From positions 620,001-684,000 of the forward strand of contig JAUIRK010000121.1 in NCBI GenBank assembly GCA_030549495.1: DNA of 64,000 bases, read 5' to 3'. The translations under genes and the position numbers were made by a program. How positions within the stretch are numbered: position 1 is the first letter of the stretch; every line of letters begins with the position of its first letter. The notes beneath the pieces are model-generated. The model was not told the origin of the DNA and searched no databases. It saw only the letters and a list, made by a program, of their open reading frames with translations. Of this stretch, positions 12,998 through 23,414 are shown piece after piece. The stretch is from Nectonema munidae (Eukaryota > Nematomorpha > Nectonematoida > Nectonematidae).

Positions 12998-13113
12998 CCT
13001 CGGAAATTTCGCCCCATTATTTTCATAAGACAGTTTGTCCCATGGACAATTCGCCCCATTATTTTTATAAGACAGTTCGTCCCATGGACAATTCGCCCCA
13101 TTATTTTCACTGA
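12998..13113 (+). repeat. 42-bp tandem repeat, about 2.7 units
   Basis: The unit TCGCCCCATTATTTTCATAA followed by GACAGTTTGTCCCATGGACAAT recurs with only a few changes. It is a small minisatellite with no coding potential. Confidence 0.85.
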
Positions 13114-13444
13114 AAAGTCTATAAAAAGTCTTCTCTGAAGTATTGTGTGAGACATTTATGAAAGTAAACTAGCCTGGGACATGTTTGAAATAGCATACGG
13201 TGTTTTCTATGTTAAAGAATAAACTAAAGTCCTGAAATTGGTTATAACATCTGCATGTAAATAGTTAAATTCATTTTTCTGCTAGAAAACAACTTTAGTA
13301 CTAATGCGATTAGGCCTAGGTCCTAGGTGATCTGAATCCTGCTTAGATAGATATAGAATACTGTTGGTGTCTTGGACGCCGAGATCCTCGTTATAATGGA
13401 CCTACTATGTATAAGATACTTTTTCTTTCTGAATACTCTACTTG

Positions 13445-13597
13445 ATTAAGGTAAAGGTACTGTAAAGGGTGTTTTCGTTGAGAAGGCACACATGTGCTGC
13501 TTGTATCGAACTATGAAGAAAGGAAGTTTGATGCGGGATAAAACCGGGATAAGACCTTGAGTTATCGAAGCGCGGTATGTAACCAACCTTACTCACT
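13445..13597 (-). mobile_element. tRNA-derived SINE, copy 1
   Basis: On the - strand it opens GTGAGTAAGGTTGGTTACAT (an A-box-like start) and has a B-box-like GGTTTTATCC at 13545-13536, which differs from the consensus GGTTCGATCC at two adjacent positions, a CpG-decay pattern. It continues with TTCGATACAAGCAGCACATG and ends near GTACCTTTACCTT. A second, better-kept copy is at 61895-62040 on the same strand. Two dispersed copies with pol III box spacing suggest a tRNA-derived SINE. Confidence 0.65.
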
Positions 13598-13599
13598 AC

Positions 13600-14129
13600 T
13601 CATTTTTTATCATTTTAAATTCATAATTCTAGGTTAATTCGCTTTTCTACTTACATCACACATTTGAGAGTCTATCGTTTAGGGTCAAGTAAAATTTATG
13701 CACCCACCTACCTGCTTGCCAGAGTGTCACATATAATTTATGTTCATTTTGGCACTCTTGAACTCAAATAAAACTAGGAAAACGATGTATATGAAAAATT
13801 AGAAAATTATAAATTAGCCAAGCTTATAATTTTTACAATATTATGTATAAACTCAAAATAATTGGAAATGATAATAGTCAGTTTTCACTCAAAACGAACA
13901 TTCTCTTCTGTTCCTTTACTACCGCATTTATTTGTATTATGCCACCACATATCGTAATATTGAAACTTAAAATTTTTGACATCTTTTAAGACAAGTAAAT
14001 TAGTTACTAAACATATAAATTTGAAACTACTCAGAAAACTTTCAAGTTTTTCATACCTCAATTTTACATTACTGCTTTAGAAGATAAAGTTTACTTTTCT
14101 GTTAAAAAGAGAATAAAAAGATTTATTAT
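13600..14129. other. AT-rich DNA, nothing recognised
   Basis: No supported feature. Confidence 0.6.
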
Positions 14130-14757
14130 TGATACATATTTACCTCAAGGATGTGGAATATATATAGACCGTCATGAAATTACTGAGTAAGCTCTCTCAA
14201 AAAAGTACCCTATATGTGGTACTCTTATGTCATGAAGAAGGTTCAATTATTGCTCCCGACATACCTAAAAGCTCTCAAACTTAGTGAGTATGAATCTCGT
14301 ATATAATTTATTCTCGTCAAGCCTTGCTTTCAGCGTATAATCCAAGAAAGCACGCAACTTGTCATTTCAATGTAGCTTATATTCTTTCATCTCAACATAG
14401 AAAAAAGGTTGAAATTTCTTCTGATGCCTTTAAACCTGAGATTTTGTTAGAATACAACAAGCACAAAAGTGGTGTTGATGTTGCAGGTAGAGATAAAGCA
14501 ATACAGAAGCTACAAACCATGTAGAAGATGGACAAGGGCTGCCTTTTATAATGATTTAGACATAAGCTGCTTCAATTCTTTCATTATTGTAAAATTCAAT
14601 ACACCAGACAACTTTCTTTCGATAAAAAGTAGGGGAAGAAAAATTTTCATAAAGAAGGTGGCTTTATCCCGTAGAGAAGAAGCGATAAAAGTAAGATCAC
14701 AAACTCCACAAATTAATTTAAAAGCAAGATCATTCCTGAATTTCTATGGCTCTTAAC
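14130..14757 (+). pseudogene. piggyBac transposase, C-terminal half, broken
   Basis: The + strand encodes AYNPRKHATCHFNVAYILSS, ILLEYNKHKSGVDVAGRDKA (carrying the third catalytic Asp region, KSGVD), then in another frame YKPCRRWTRAAFYNDLDISC and FNSFIIVKFNTPDNFLSIKS up to RSFLNFYGS. These match, block for block, the fuller copy at 32023-33609 (NKHKSGVD, PCRRWP, SLLNFYG), so both belong to one family, in opposite orientation. The N-terminal half and the Cys-rich tail are missing, and there are stops before 14320. It cannot encode a working transposase. Confidence 0.8.
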
Positions 14758-15610
14758 AAGCTGAAGAACCGAAATAATAGCTTTTTGTGTGATTATATAT
14801 GAACTTTACTCAGATTTTTTATGTGGTAATAATTGCTCTTTGTAATTTACTCATCAAAAATCATTTTCTTTTTGAGTAGAAATAAGAAACAAATTATTGA
14901 ATAATTATAATTTATGAAAGTTACTATCTTTATTTTCAGAAGTTGACGCAAATTATATCCTCCTTTTTCTAACTCTTTTTGAATTTTTTAAAAATTATTT
15001 TAACGACATTTATCTTTAATAAAATGAAAAACAATTTATTTGAATCTACATACTACTCACAAAAATCGATATTGTAATTATTTTTGACAAATCTCTTGAA
15101 AAAAAGTGTGGACTAAATTGCCATAAAAATTAAATTTATCACATATTAATCTGCATCTAATAGGATAAATGTTTAGAATGTTTCATTTTTTATTTTCAAT
15201 GTTTATATACGGTATTTGGAACTAAAAAAGAATGGGTGTCAAAAAATGATTTTTGTTTCTTCATTTTTGGGACACTCTTGGGTCGGTAAAGTGGTCGATA
15301 TCGACCCCTGGGGGTCCATAACAGATCTTTAGGGGTCGATAAGACCGAAAAACTTACCAAATTGTTCTATACTTTTTTTACTTTATAGCAGTAATAAATC
15401 TCCTTTTTCTTTTAAAAAAAACACATTGTATAGTGTATGCTATATGGAACATGTTTGGTTTCTTTTTCTCTCTTAATTGTTGACATTTATTAATGCGTTT
15501 ATAAAACATTTCTATGTGGGATTGGGGTCGATATGAAGACAAGCGCCGCACTTTTCATTTTAATCCGCACAAATCAACTGGGGACCAAAGCGTGCGTGAG
15601 ACCTGGCTAC
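14758..15610. other. AT-rich DNA with a possible MITE remnant
   Basis: No gene. GGTCGATATCGACCCCTGGG near 15293 and GGGGTCGATATGAAGAC near 15525 may be ends of a small transposon, but I could not define a terminal repeat or target duplication. Confidence 0.4.
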
Positions 15611-15616
15611 ATCATT

Positions 15617-15661
15617 TACACACACACAAATTAGCGTTGACAAACACACACGCACACACGC
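15617..15661 (+). repeat. CA microsatellite
   Basis: Interrupted CACACA runs. Confidence 0.8.
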
Positions 15662-16059
15662 ATTATCAAAACAATTACATCATGATTGTTTACTATAATA
15701 CATCTTTTCCAAACTTTGATTGATTTTCATTTATATCTTTTTAAATTCTTCTCCTGTTGTTCTTAAATGTTTTGTGTATTATGGTAACAAGTGCGACACG
15801 GCTAGCTAGCGTAACTCACCACCCTATCTTTTCAAGAGCTGCTTTAAAAACTAAACTGCCAATGTTATTGTATTTTTAAACAGCGCTATGAAGAATAAAA
15901 TTTCATTTTAAATCTAACATTATAAAAATTCAATATTTAAAACAGTATCATTTAAATTAAATTGTTTGTCCAAATGAAATAAATTAGGTTGTGTGTTACG
16001 TTAGGTGGGTGCGAGCTTAAAATTAAGTGCAGGACGATTCAGGAGATTTTTGTTTTTTA

Positions 16060-16996
16060 TTGCGCGTACTTACCTCTTTTGCAAGATAATAAATAGCCGG
16101 TCCTGTTCGTACAAATTTTTTGAACCCGTGCGTGGCTCTACTCAACAAAAACGTTCACTTTTATATAGCTTACATAGAGGAACTATACATGATGTCTTTC
16201 GTATGATAGGTTTCATTCGGTTTATTAGACGAATTCCAGGTGGAAGAACAAAGTTTCCACGCACTCTGAATGCCGATCTGGATTCGTTTAAACCAGGGTT
16301 TCTTAACCGGGGTTCATATAATAATTCAAGGGGTCCACAGGCGAAATATTATAAATTGGGGGTCCACAATGATATTTTGGTGGTTTATGAAGAAAACCAT
16401 CTCATAAAGGTTTTTATTATAAAAAGTTAGCAATAGACTTAACATCGTAAAAAGAGGTGCTTTACGACTAACATTAACATCAATGCAACCAGATATAAAG
16501 AAACTCGTTGAGCAGCATCAACCACACGGATCTCATTAAATGTCTTTCTTTTTTTATTATAAACATTGTTGCATTAAAGTTGCTTTCATTTCAATATGAA
16601 TTCTAAGTATATACTATTTTCTTTATCATAAGCTCAAAAATTTTATTAGTGAAAAATATTAAAATATATATATTTTTTGTCCAATTTTTATGAAGGGGTC
16701 CATGAAATAAAAAAAGTTTAAGAAACAGGGGTCTAAACGAAATGATATTTCATCCTTTAAAGATTTATCCATCCTGGATAGCACCGTATTATAAACACTA
16801 CAGAACAGAGTAATGCCTTTAAAGAATCCAAAAGTTACCAGTAATTTTCAAAGTTAAACGCAAAAATCCTCGCAATTCTAATTGTGAATTCGCTGCTCCG
16901 CCCGGTATTAATTTTTATAAAAATGAGCCTCATCCACGTTGCTGGCACGAGTATCACAAACCCATACGACTTAACCCGCTCTTTGTAGGACTCTAG
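16060..16996 (+). pseudogene. Unidentified decayed pseudogene split by a MITE
   Basis: If the MITE at 16294-16730 and one target copy are removed, one frame reads LLDEFQVEEQSFHAL, then MPIWIRLNEMIFHPLKIYPS, WIAPYYKHYRTE, LPVIFKVKRKNPRNSNCEFA and PPGINFYKNEPHPRCWHEYH, ending KPIRLNPLFVGL and a stop at 16993-16995. Several in-frame stops interrupt it, both before the MITE and after HYRTE. GC and codon use are higher than in the flanks. It looks like an old copy of a host gene, perhaps processed as no splice sites are obvious. I do not recognise the protein. Confidence 0.4.
16294..16730. mobile_element. hAT-type MITE (CAGGGTTTCTTAACC ends)
   Basis: The left end is CAGGGTTTCTTAACCGGGGT; the right end is GTTTAAGAAACAGGG, a slightly altered inverted copy. 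The flanks are GTTTAAAC (16286-16293) and GTCTAAAC (16731-16738), an 8-bp target duplication with one difference, as expected for hAT. The interior repeats GGGGTCCA-type blocks at both ends. No coding capacity. Confidence 0.75.
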
Positions 16997-16999
16997 TTT

Positions 17000-17979
17000 G
17001 TGCTAAAAGTCCAACAATCAATCATGAAATATACGCTCATGAGGCGACTTTGTATTGAAGTTGACATTTTGCTAAATCATCATGAAAAGAAGCTTGACAA
17101 TGTGCTCGTACATTAGGTAATTTTACATGATGTGGACATTTAACTAAGCGTCACTTAAAAATCATTAATATTTATTATTTTTATTGATATTCTGTTATTC
17201 CAACAACACAGAAATGTATCACTGTTTTTCCAAATCGAACAAATGAAGTTCTTTACTGCGTTAAATATAGTTTATCGTAAGTTCAATATATGAGTATGTG
17301 CAGGGCCGTAGTTTACTACCTTTTTTAAATTCGATTTAAAACGTTACAGGACAAAAAACAATCTCTCTCTAAAATAATCTAAATAAGTTTGATTTTCCTT
17401 AGCGTACAAATTGTCTGTCTTCTAAAAGATTCTCAAATTATGTCTATAACTTTTTTACCTAAGACAAAGCAATACGATTCATATGCTAAATTTTTTCCAA
17501 AGGTTTATTAAAACTTTTTTTCCTAAAAACTTTCTACTCATGAACATTTTGCTCCTTTGCAAACTAATTTTAGCGTAAAATAATAAAGTTCATTCTTTAA
17601 TTTTATTGACTTTTTCAGTCTTTTCCATGAGCTGTAAAAATTCAAGCTTGGACTAAAATGATAAACATTTTTATGTTGCGTTTTTCAACGTTGTTTGCTC
17701 ACTAAAAAGAGTGTTTATGAATTTATTTTTTAATCTAACATACATGATTATAATTATTTATGAAATCGAAGTCGGCGTCCCAATAATTATTACGACTCCG
17801 ACTCCTCAAAAGGTGCGACTCAACCTACTCTGATAAAACAAATTATTTCATGAGTTTTATTTCATCTCCAGAAGGATCGGTGCAATGCTCGGCAACTTCC
17901 TGCCCTCCACTCTTTTGGATACTAACTAGGCAATCCGACTCGCGAAAGTCATATGCAGAAAACTCAGATGCAACACAGT
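17000..17979. other. AT-rich DNA, possible hAT remnants
   Basis: CAGGGCCGTAG at 17302 resembles a hAT end, and 17760-17820 holds GACTCCGACTCC-type sequence, also seen around 18450-18700 and 58490-58570. No pair of ends with a target duplication could be found. Confidence 0.4.
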
Positions 17980-18260
17980 TGTGACAAGGTTGCAACAACA
18001 TTTTTCATCAGCGAAAAGCTTAGAGCTATTCATGCTGTATTCTGCAGAACAATTTTACTTGATCGCTTCATCCTCACCTCAAGCGAGGCTTAAAGCTTCG
18101 GCTTTCTTGGCCATGTGCCTAACTTTGCCGTGGGCTATGGAGCAGGGCTTATGTGGTAAGGTGAGGAAGCCACCAGCCATCCCTTTCCCGCCAGAAACAG
18201 CCTCACTTCCCTTACTGACAATTTCCTTCAACGGCGGATATATAAACGTTGTTTGATGTA
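17980..18260 (-). other. Unidentified coding-like island
   Basis: A GC-richer block of about 280 bp. The - strand gives PPLKEIVSKGSEAVSGGKGM, then AGGFLTLPHKPCSIAHGKVR and HMAKKAEALSLA before a stop. The + strand is open too (91 residues), but its composition is less protein-like. No known motif is visible. It may be a fragment of a decayed transposon gene or a host pseudogene. Confidence 0.3.
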
Positions 18261-19069
18261 TATTTGAGTGCCATGAAATATAGACATTATTAATTTAATG
18301 CCCTCCCATTAAAATAGTTCTAAACGGGACTATCCTGGGTCTGGGTGGTGTGAGTTGGTGTTTCATATAATATTCTTATGACTGAAATTTAAAATATAAA
18401 ATCTTGTTATCGAAAGAAGATCAATTGTTTAATTTAGAAACCTTGGTGCGAAATCTGATTCGAAGTCAGAAGTAGTCAATTTTAATAGACTGTGAGTCGG
18501 AGCAGCTATCTAATAAAATTATGGTGTAGAATTTTTTTAACTTTAAAAAATAGCTTTTAACGTGTGAAAAAAAAGTTTTATTTTTGTAAGCATATGGAGG
18601 CACCCTTCTTTAGTTGAAGTCAGAAGTGAGTTACATTTATTAAGTTTTATAACTTAATACAATAAGTTTTAGACTTGGAGTCGGAATCAAGTTTTTGTAA
18701 GAAATAGGAGTCAGTATTTTCCCTCTAAATCTGCGACCCTGTATAGAGAGAGACCATTTGTATTTTTGATAAATAATTTTTGCGCATTTGCCATCAAAAA
18801 GAATCTTTTTACTTTTTGTTATTATCGAAAAGTCCTTCGTCGTCAGGTCTGTTGTTATAAGTGGCTTTCTATTCCTGCTATGTAAAATACAATATAATTC
18901 TCTTTAACTTTATTCAATTTTCTTTTATAGAAAATATAATGCTCAATATTGTTTTTCTCATTCATTACAATCGAGAGAAGTAATTATTAGTGTTGTAGAA
19001 TTGTTTAGCAGGCATGTTGTGGTGGTATATGAAGTTTTGTTTGAAGGCATAATTTTATTGATTTATTTT
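18261..19069. other. AT-rich DNA with degenerate GGAGTCGG-type sequence
   Basis: Nothing coding. Scattered GAGTCGGAG and GTCAGAAGT blocks look like very old repeat remains. Confidence 0.45.
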
Positions 19070-19760
19070 TAATTTTAAACTTCTATCAATTCTTCTATGC
19101 TGCTGTAGAGAAGAGGAAAGTACTTTTTCATCGAGCCTTTTAGGCATACCCAATGCCTCATATGCGTGAAGGCTGTGGTTCTGATGAAAGAGTACAACTC
19201 TGCTCGCCACTGGGAGACACGACACCGATCATCAAAGTTTGCGTTATGTCTGTGGCTACTGTCAGGTAGACTGCAAAAACAACCTTGTTTTTCCCCAAGT
19301 AGACTGTTGAGTCTGACAAGGTGAAAATCCCAAATGTTGTCTCCCGCCTCCTTGCTCACACGATGAAGCCATTCGAGGATAAAGACTTGATCAAGAAGTG
19401 CCTTATTATTGTAGACTTCATCTGTCCAGAGCACCGTTCTGCTTTTGACAGTTTTTGATTTGGCACCTTTGTTGGTCGTGTCGAGGAGATATAGACAACG
19501 AGGACTACTCACTGGAGACCCACTGCTCAACTCTCATCACATTTTCTCTTGCTTTTGAAAAGAGGACTGTCATGGTTCAGCCGACAGTTTTCATTCGTGA
19601 GATCACCTCTAACGTCAAGGTGTGTGATGAATTTTTTAGTTTTTTTCGCTGCCTAGCTGACGCTGTGCTTCATTGTGTGGGCCTTTTCCGTTTTGTGTGT
19701 CTGACAAATGACGATGCCCCTGAGATGATGAAGAGAAGAGCGCAGCTTCCCTGCTAGTGC
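19070..19760 (-). other. Unidentified GC-rich island, coding-like on the - strand
   Basis: About half G+C in a window that is otherwise far poorer. The - strand has a 151-residue frame (19530-19075) with VLWTDEVYNNKALLDQVFIL and EAGDNIWDFHLVRLNSLL. Upstream in other frames are KKTKKFITHLDVRGDLTNEN and NHDSPLFKSKRKC. The + strand is also open at 19455-19757. No catalytic motif or family is recognisable. The sharp change in base composition suggests a transposon or foreign piece. Its position, just 5' of the first receptor exon found, means part of it could be host exon, but no Cys pattern of a receptor ectodomain is seen. Confidence 0.35.
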
Positions 19761-20195
19761 GCCACTATAAGGCGCCCGAATACACTCAACCCATCCACAA
19801 ATGCCCTGCTTCCTCTACTAGGAGTCCTTTTATGTACATGTACGCTTTCTATGATACAATATCTGCTTGGGGTGTTTTGTTTGTCACTCTGACCCACAAC
19901 TTGCTCCCGAAAGTCTCATCTGGCCTTCACTCTGAAATGGCTTCCTGCCCCTGGCCCAATGGTAAAATGTAGCGTCTTGATCGAGTTATCTAGGGTTGAT
20001 TCCTAATCGTGACAGCACTATCTTTGTTCCTTTATGGAAGAGTATTCTTCCCTTGGATGCGATACGGACAACTAAAATATATAAAATAACACAAAAAGTT
20101 TACATATTTCGCTTTTTAACGAACTGGAGTTATAGCAATGAATCCGAACGCAGCGATGGGAGCTTACTTTACCTAAATTTTGCCGTATATTTTAG

Positions 20196-20378
20196 GTTGT
20201 TGGTTGAATGATGTGGGTTGCTCTGAGCAAGGCGTACACTGCAAGGTGCTGAGCCTAAGCTCCGTTTTGTTTTGTTGCTGTTCAGGGAATAATTGCAATG
20301 CAGACATGAAGCCTCCTAAACAATATATTTTTGCCAATTCATCTATACTTTCTTTACACAACTCTAACTCTAAATCAG
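20196..20378 (+). CDS. ACVR2: Activin receptor type II, exon a (second half of the ligand-binding domain)
   Basis: The exon encodes GCWLNDVGCSEQGVHCKVLS, then LSSVLFCCCSGNNCNADM, the conserved end of the three-finger activin-binding domain of type II receptors (vertebrate ACVR2: QGCWLDDINC...YFCCCEGNMCN). The CCC and the NNCN box are diagnostic. It starts after the acceptor TATTTTAG (ending 20195), completing a split Gly codon, and ends at TCAG/GTTATT (20378/20379), again in phase 1. The tail KPPKQYIFANSSILSLHNSN is the stalk before the membrane. The exon or exons carrying the signal peptide and the first Cys residues should lie upstream but were not found. Confidence 0.85.
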
Positions 20379-22839
20379 GTTATTTTTGTTTTCTCCATAA
20401 TATCTATACTTCAACCAAAACAAGCGTATTTATCTGATTCGAGTATGTTCCGTACACACTTAAAATCATTCTGTGAGAGATAGAGATGTAAAAAATGAGG
20501 TTATTAGAACCTATGTTTCGCTCAAAACCGGTTTTTGAAAAAAAAACTTCGAAAATTTATAAAATAAAATGTTTGTTTAAAAATGTTTATTTTGAAAAAA
20601 TGTTAAACTCTGTAATATAAAAAAAATGAAATAGCTATGGGCAAAAAATCTTTTACAAAATAAGAAATACTTCTTATTTTGAGGCTCAAAAATTTTAAAT
20701 GTCAAGATTATCACAAATAAAAATTTTAATACTTTTAAGATTTATTTTGCAAATTTTCAAAATTATATTTGTAATTGCGTAGTGCTATTCTTAAGCAGTT
20801 TAAATGTAGGCTTGCTGTTATTTATTTTTCCTCATATTTATATGCGAAAATTCTGATTCACATAAGCATATTGAAGAAAAATAGATGTTTAAGACACATT
20901 TTTCCAGAAGTGGATATTTTCCAGACAAAAGAAACCAAGATTTGAGTCAAAAAACTTTGCCTTTAAATTGTTTTTGATTTTTAATACGCCAAGCTCAAAA
21001 GAAAGTTTTAAAAAAGTTATAATGGCCAAACTAAAACCTTTTTCATCAATTGATCATTTTTTTTTAGAAGATTTTGAATTGTTCTTTGCCTTTTCAAAGG
21101 TGAATTATCGTCATTTTTATCAATGTTATGTACGGACTTTATGTGCTTATGCAAGCTATCCACCAGAACATTTTATTATTTTGCATCAAATTTTACATTT
21201 TGATTGCTCTTTATTTTTTTAACATAATGATTCCAAATTATGAATTTACTATGAATCGACATATTCGAAAAATAAATTCTAGCAGAAAAAAATTGAATAA
21301 AAAATATATTCTGAAAGAAAAATAAAACAATTTATTCAAAAAATTTTTTTCATAAAGTGAAAACCCCTTTATAAACTCGGTTTCGGTTTTTAATAATTAA
21401 AAAACCTACTATTTATTTTTGATTATTTTCATGCTTTTTGCTCTTTAACCCTTTGTGGCCTAGCTTTTTGAAAACGAAACATCTGATCGTCTTGTTCAAT
21501 GAGTTTTTATATAACTTGAATCAGACGATTTTCCATTTCATGAGGCACTCGTGTCACATTTGTCCGAAAAGAGTTAATGTTTTGGATTTATTAAGTTTTT
21601 CAGGATCAAAGTTCATTGATATGTTTTGAAGCAATAGATATCAATAATAATAATTAGATAAAAAATGTGGAGAACTTAGCTAATAAATTGTTCAATGCGT
21701 TTTTATTGATTTTAGGAGCTTTATGAACTCACCAATACGCGATGTATCTGTTTTTCATCTTATTTTTTTTAGAAAGAGTGAGGTGTTCAATGTGTGGATT
21801 ATTTTGATTGCTTTATATAAAAAAACATAAAATGACAACATTTAGCTTAATTTGAAATCATCGCATGATCACATAGCCTCATGTTGGAAGTCAATGTGAT
21901 GTTCTTTTGTGATTCTGCTAATGCTATACGATTGTAGAGTGATATGTAAATAATAAAAAAAAGAAAGAAATAAGAAAATATAGTTCTGTCCAAAACATCG
22001 TCTTTAGGTGATGAGCAAGATAAAGCATATCAGAGCTGATGAATGAAATCATTTACATGGAATTTTCAATAAAAAAAATAAAATTAATCTACAATTGCCA
22101 GTTCTGTATCTTCAAATTTGTCTTTAAATTTATGACTTGTTTAAATATAAAGACTTTAATACAAACAAATCAAATACTTTTCTCAAATATATTTATAAGG
22201 CTGTGCCAATCATGGTTGAAGACAGTAAAGACGTGTAATTTTGACAAAGCCAGCTAATTATACACCATAACAAAAGACTATTGTACATTTTAAGAGCGAT
22301 TTAATTATGCCAAATCAATAGAATTTTTGAATTAGTATTCTCACGCTTAAATTTTAAGGATACAAATGCGAAGAGATATTTTAATTTGACCACACTACTA
22401 AATTTTTAATACCCCGAGATTCTATCTGTCAAAAAACTATGAGGTTGTGACGGGAGAAACATTAAATCGTCTAATAAAGGCTATGCACGCACACTATTTA
22501 ACCCCTTGAGATTGAGTATGACACCGGTATCAGAAGAAATGGAAATCCTTTTCTTTAAATACATAAAATTCAATTGAAAAAGAAAGCAGACAATTACTCT
22601 TCAAAATTTTCGTACTCAGAACGTTAAAACAATCACAATAACAACGATAACACTCCTAAATCGTGAAATTTCTTTCAAATCAATTTAATTTCTTTTGCAT
22701 AATTTGTTTCAAATGTCGAAAGGAATCAATTAAAAATTTATATCAAAAGAAATTAGCTTGAAGTTTAGACTTGTTTTGTGGTGTAAGCTCTGAACTGGCT
22801 TAAAAAGACAGCACAACCGTGAATTTTCTCTTATTTTAG
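20379..22839 (+). other. Receptor intron (2461 bp) with MITE remains
   Basis: It runs from GTTATT to TTATTTTAG. TAGAGATGTAAAAAATGAGG at 20483, with AACCGGTTTTTG after it, and AAACTCGGTTTCGGTTTTTA near 21375 may be ends of an old hAT-type element. The rest is AT-rich. Short frames at 20968-21325 show no motif I recognise. A sequence like AATTACTCTTCAAAATTTT (22592) recurs near 49875. Confidence 0.5.
21449..21573. mobile_element. Possible piggyBac-type mini-element
   Basis: TTAA (21445-21448) then CCCTTTGTGG on the left; on the right, inverted, TTAA (21574-21577) then CTCTTTTCGG. Length, TTAA and the partly matching ends fit a small piggyBac MITE, but the match is only about 7 of 10. Confidence 0.4.
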
Positions 22840-23414
22840 GCATTTTGCCGGAAAAGATGATCACATTTCCTATTCTAACTCTTATGCTGCTTTTCTCGCT
22901 GCTCTTTGCTGCATTCTTCATTCTTTGTATACTCTTGATAAGACGCTACTTCTTCAGCAAGACTTCATATCGCCACCTGTGCCTTTGCTTGAGTGCCTCC
23001 CCTTCATACCCACACTCTCTCTACCCCCTGTCCAAGGAAGATTCCATTTTCGACTCCGCATCTAACACGCCTCATCTGAAACAATGTGCAAATCAGAGTT
23101 CCTTCGATCAAAAAACCATGCTAGATCAAATCCTGAAAATTCACCATTCTATCTCTGGCAACTGCAAAAAAGACCTACCTCAATTTCCCCCGTTACTCCA
23201 CTCCACGCGAGTTTTCAAAGCAGTAACCTTGTTTGGAGTGTTTGCCGTTAAACTTTACGGTTGCGATTGTAAGGCCTCATGGATAAACGAGGTTCAAATC
23301 TTCAAGAGGCTTTCAAACTATTCCCATCCAAATATTCTACAGTTAATCTATGCTTCTCCGTACCCCCTTCACACTACAATGCCCACACACTTTTCCCTTC
23401 TAACTCACTATTAC
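22840..23414 (+). CDS. ACVR2: Activin receptor type II, exon b (membrane span and kinase N-lobe)
   Basis: After the acceptor CTTATTTTAG the frame reads ILPEKMITFPILTLMLLFSL into LFAAFFILCILLIRRYFF, a clear single membrane span with basic stop-transfer residues. The kinase N-lobe follows: the VAIK-type lysine is in FAVKLYG, the alpha-C glutamate in SWINEVQIF, and HPNILQLIYA matches HENILQFIGA of ACVR2. The glycine-rich loop is odd: where ACVR2 has GRFGCVWKA, this has HSTRVFKA, with no glycine. The exon ends at HYY/GTAAGT in phase 0. The region between the span and the kinase (about 70 residues) has no known motif. Confidence 0.88.

Noticed and set aside
17302-18742. hAT element bounded by CAGGGCCGTAG and CTGCGACCCTG
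   Set aside because: End match is short and there is no target duplication.
19975-20000. GGTTGATTCC as a SINE or tRNA B box
   Set aside because: Too degenerate and no A box at the right spacing.
19990-20110. FVPLWKSILPLDAIRTTK as the missing receptor ectodomain exon
   Set aside because: It resembles C-F-A-T-W of ACVR2 only loosely and has none of the required Cys residues.
20968-21325. Hermes-like hAT transposase in the receptor intron
   Set aside because: Only a vague resemblance (PSSKESFKKVIMAKLKPF) and very AT-rich codons.
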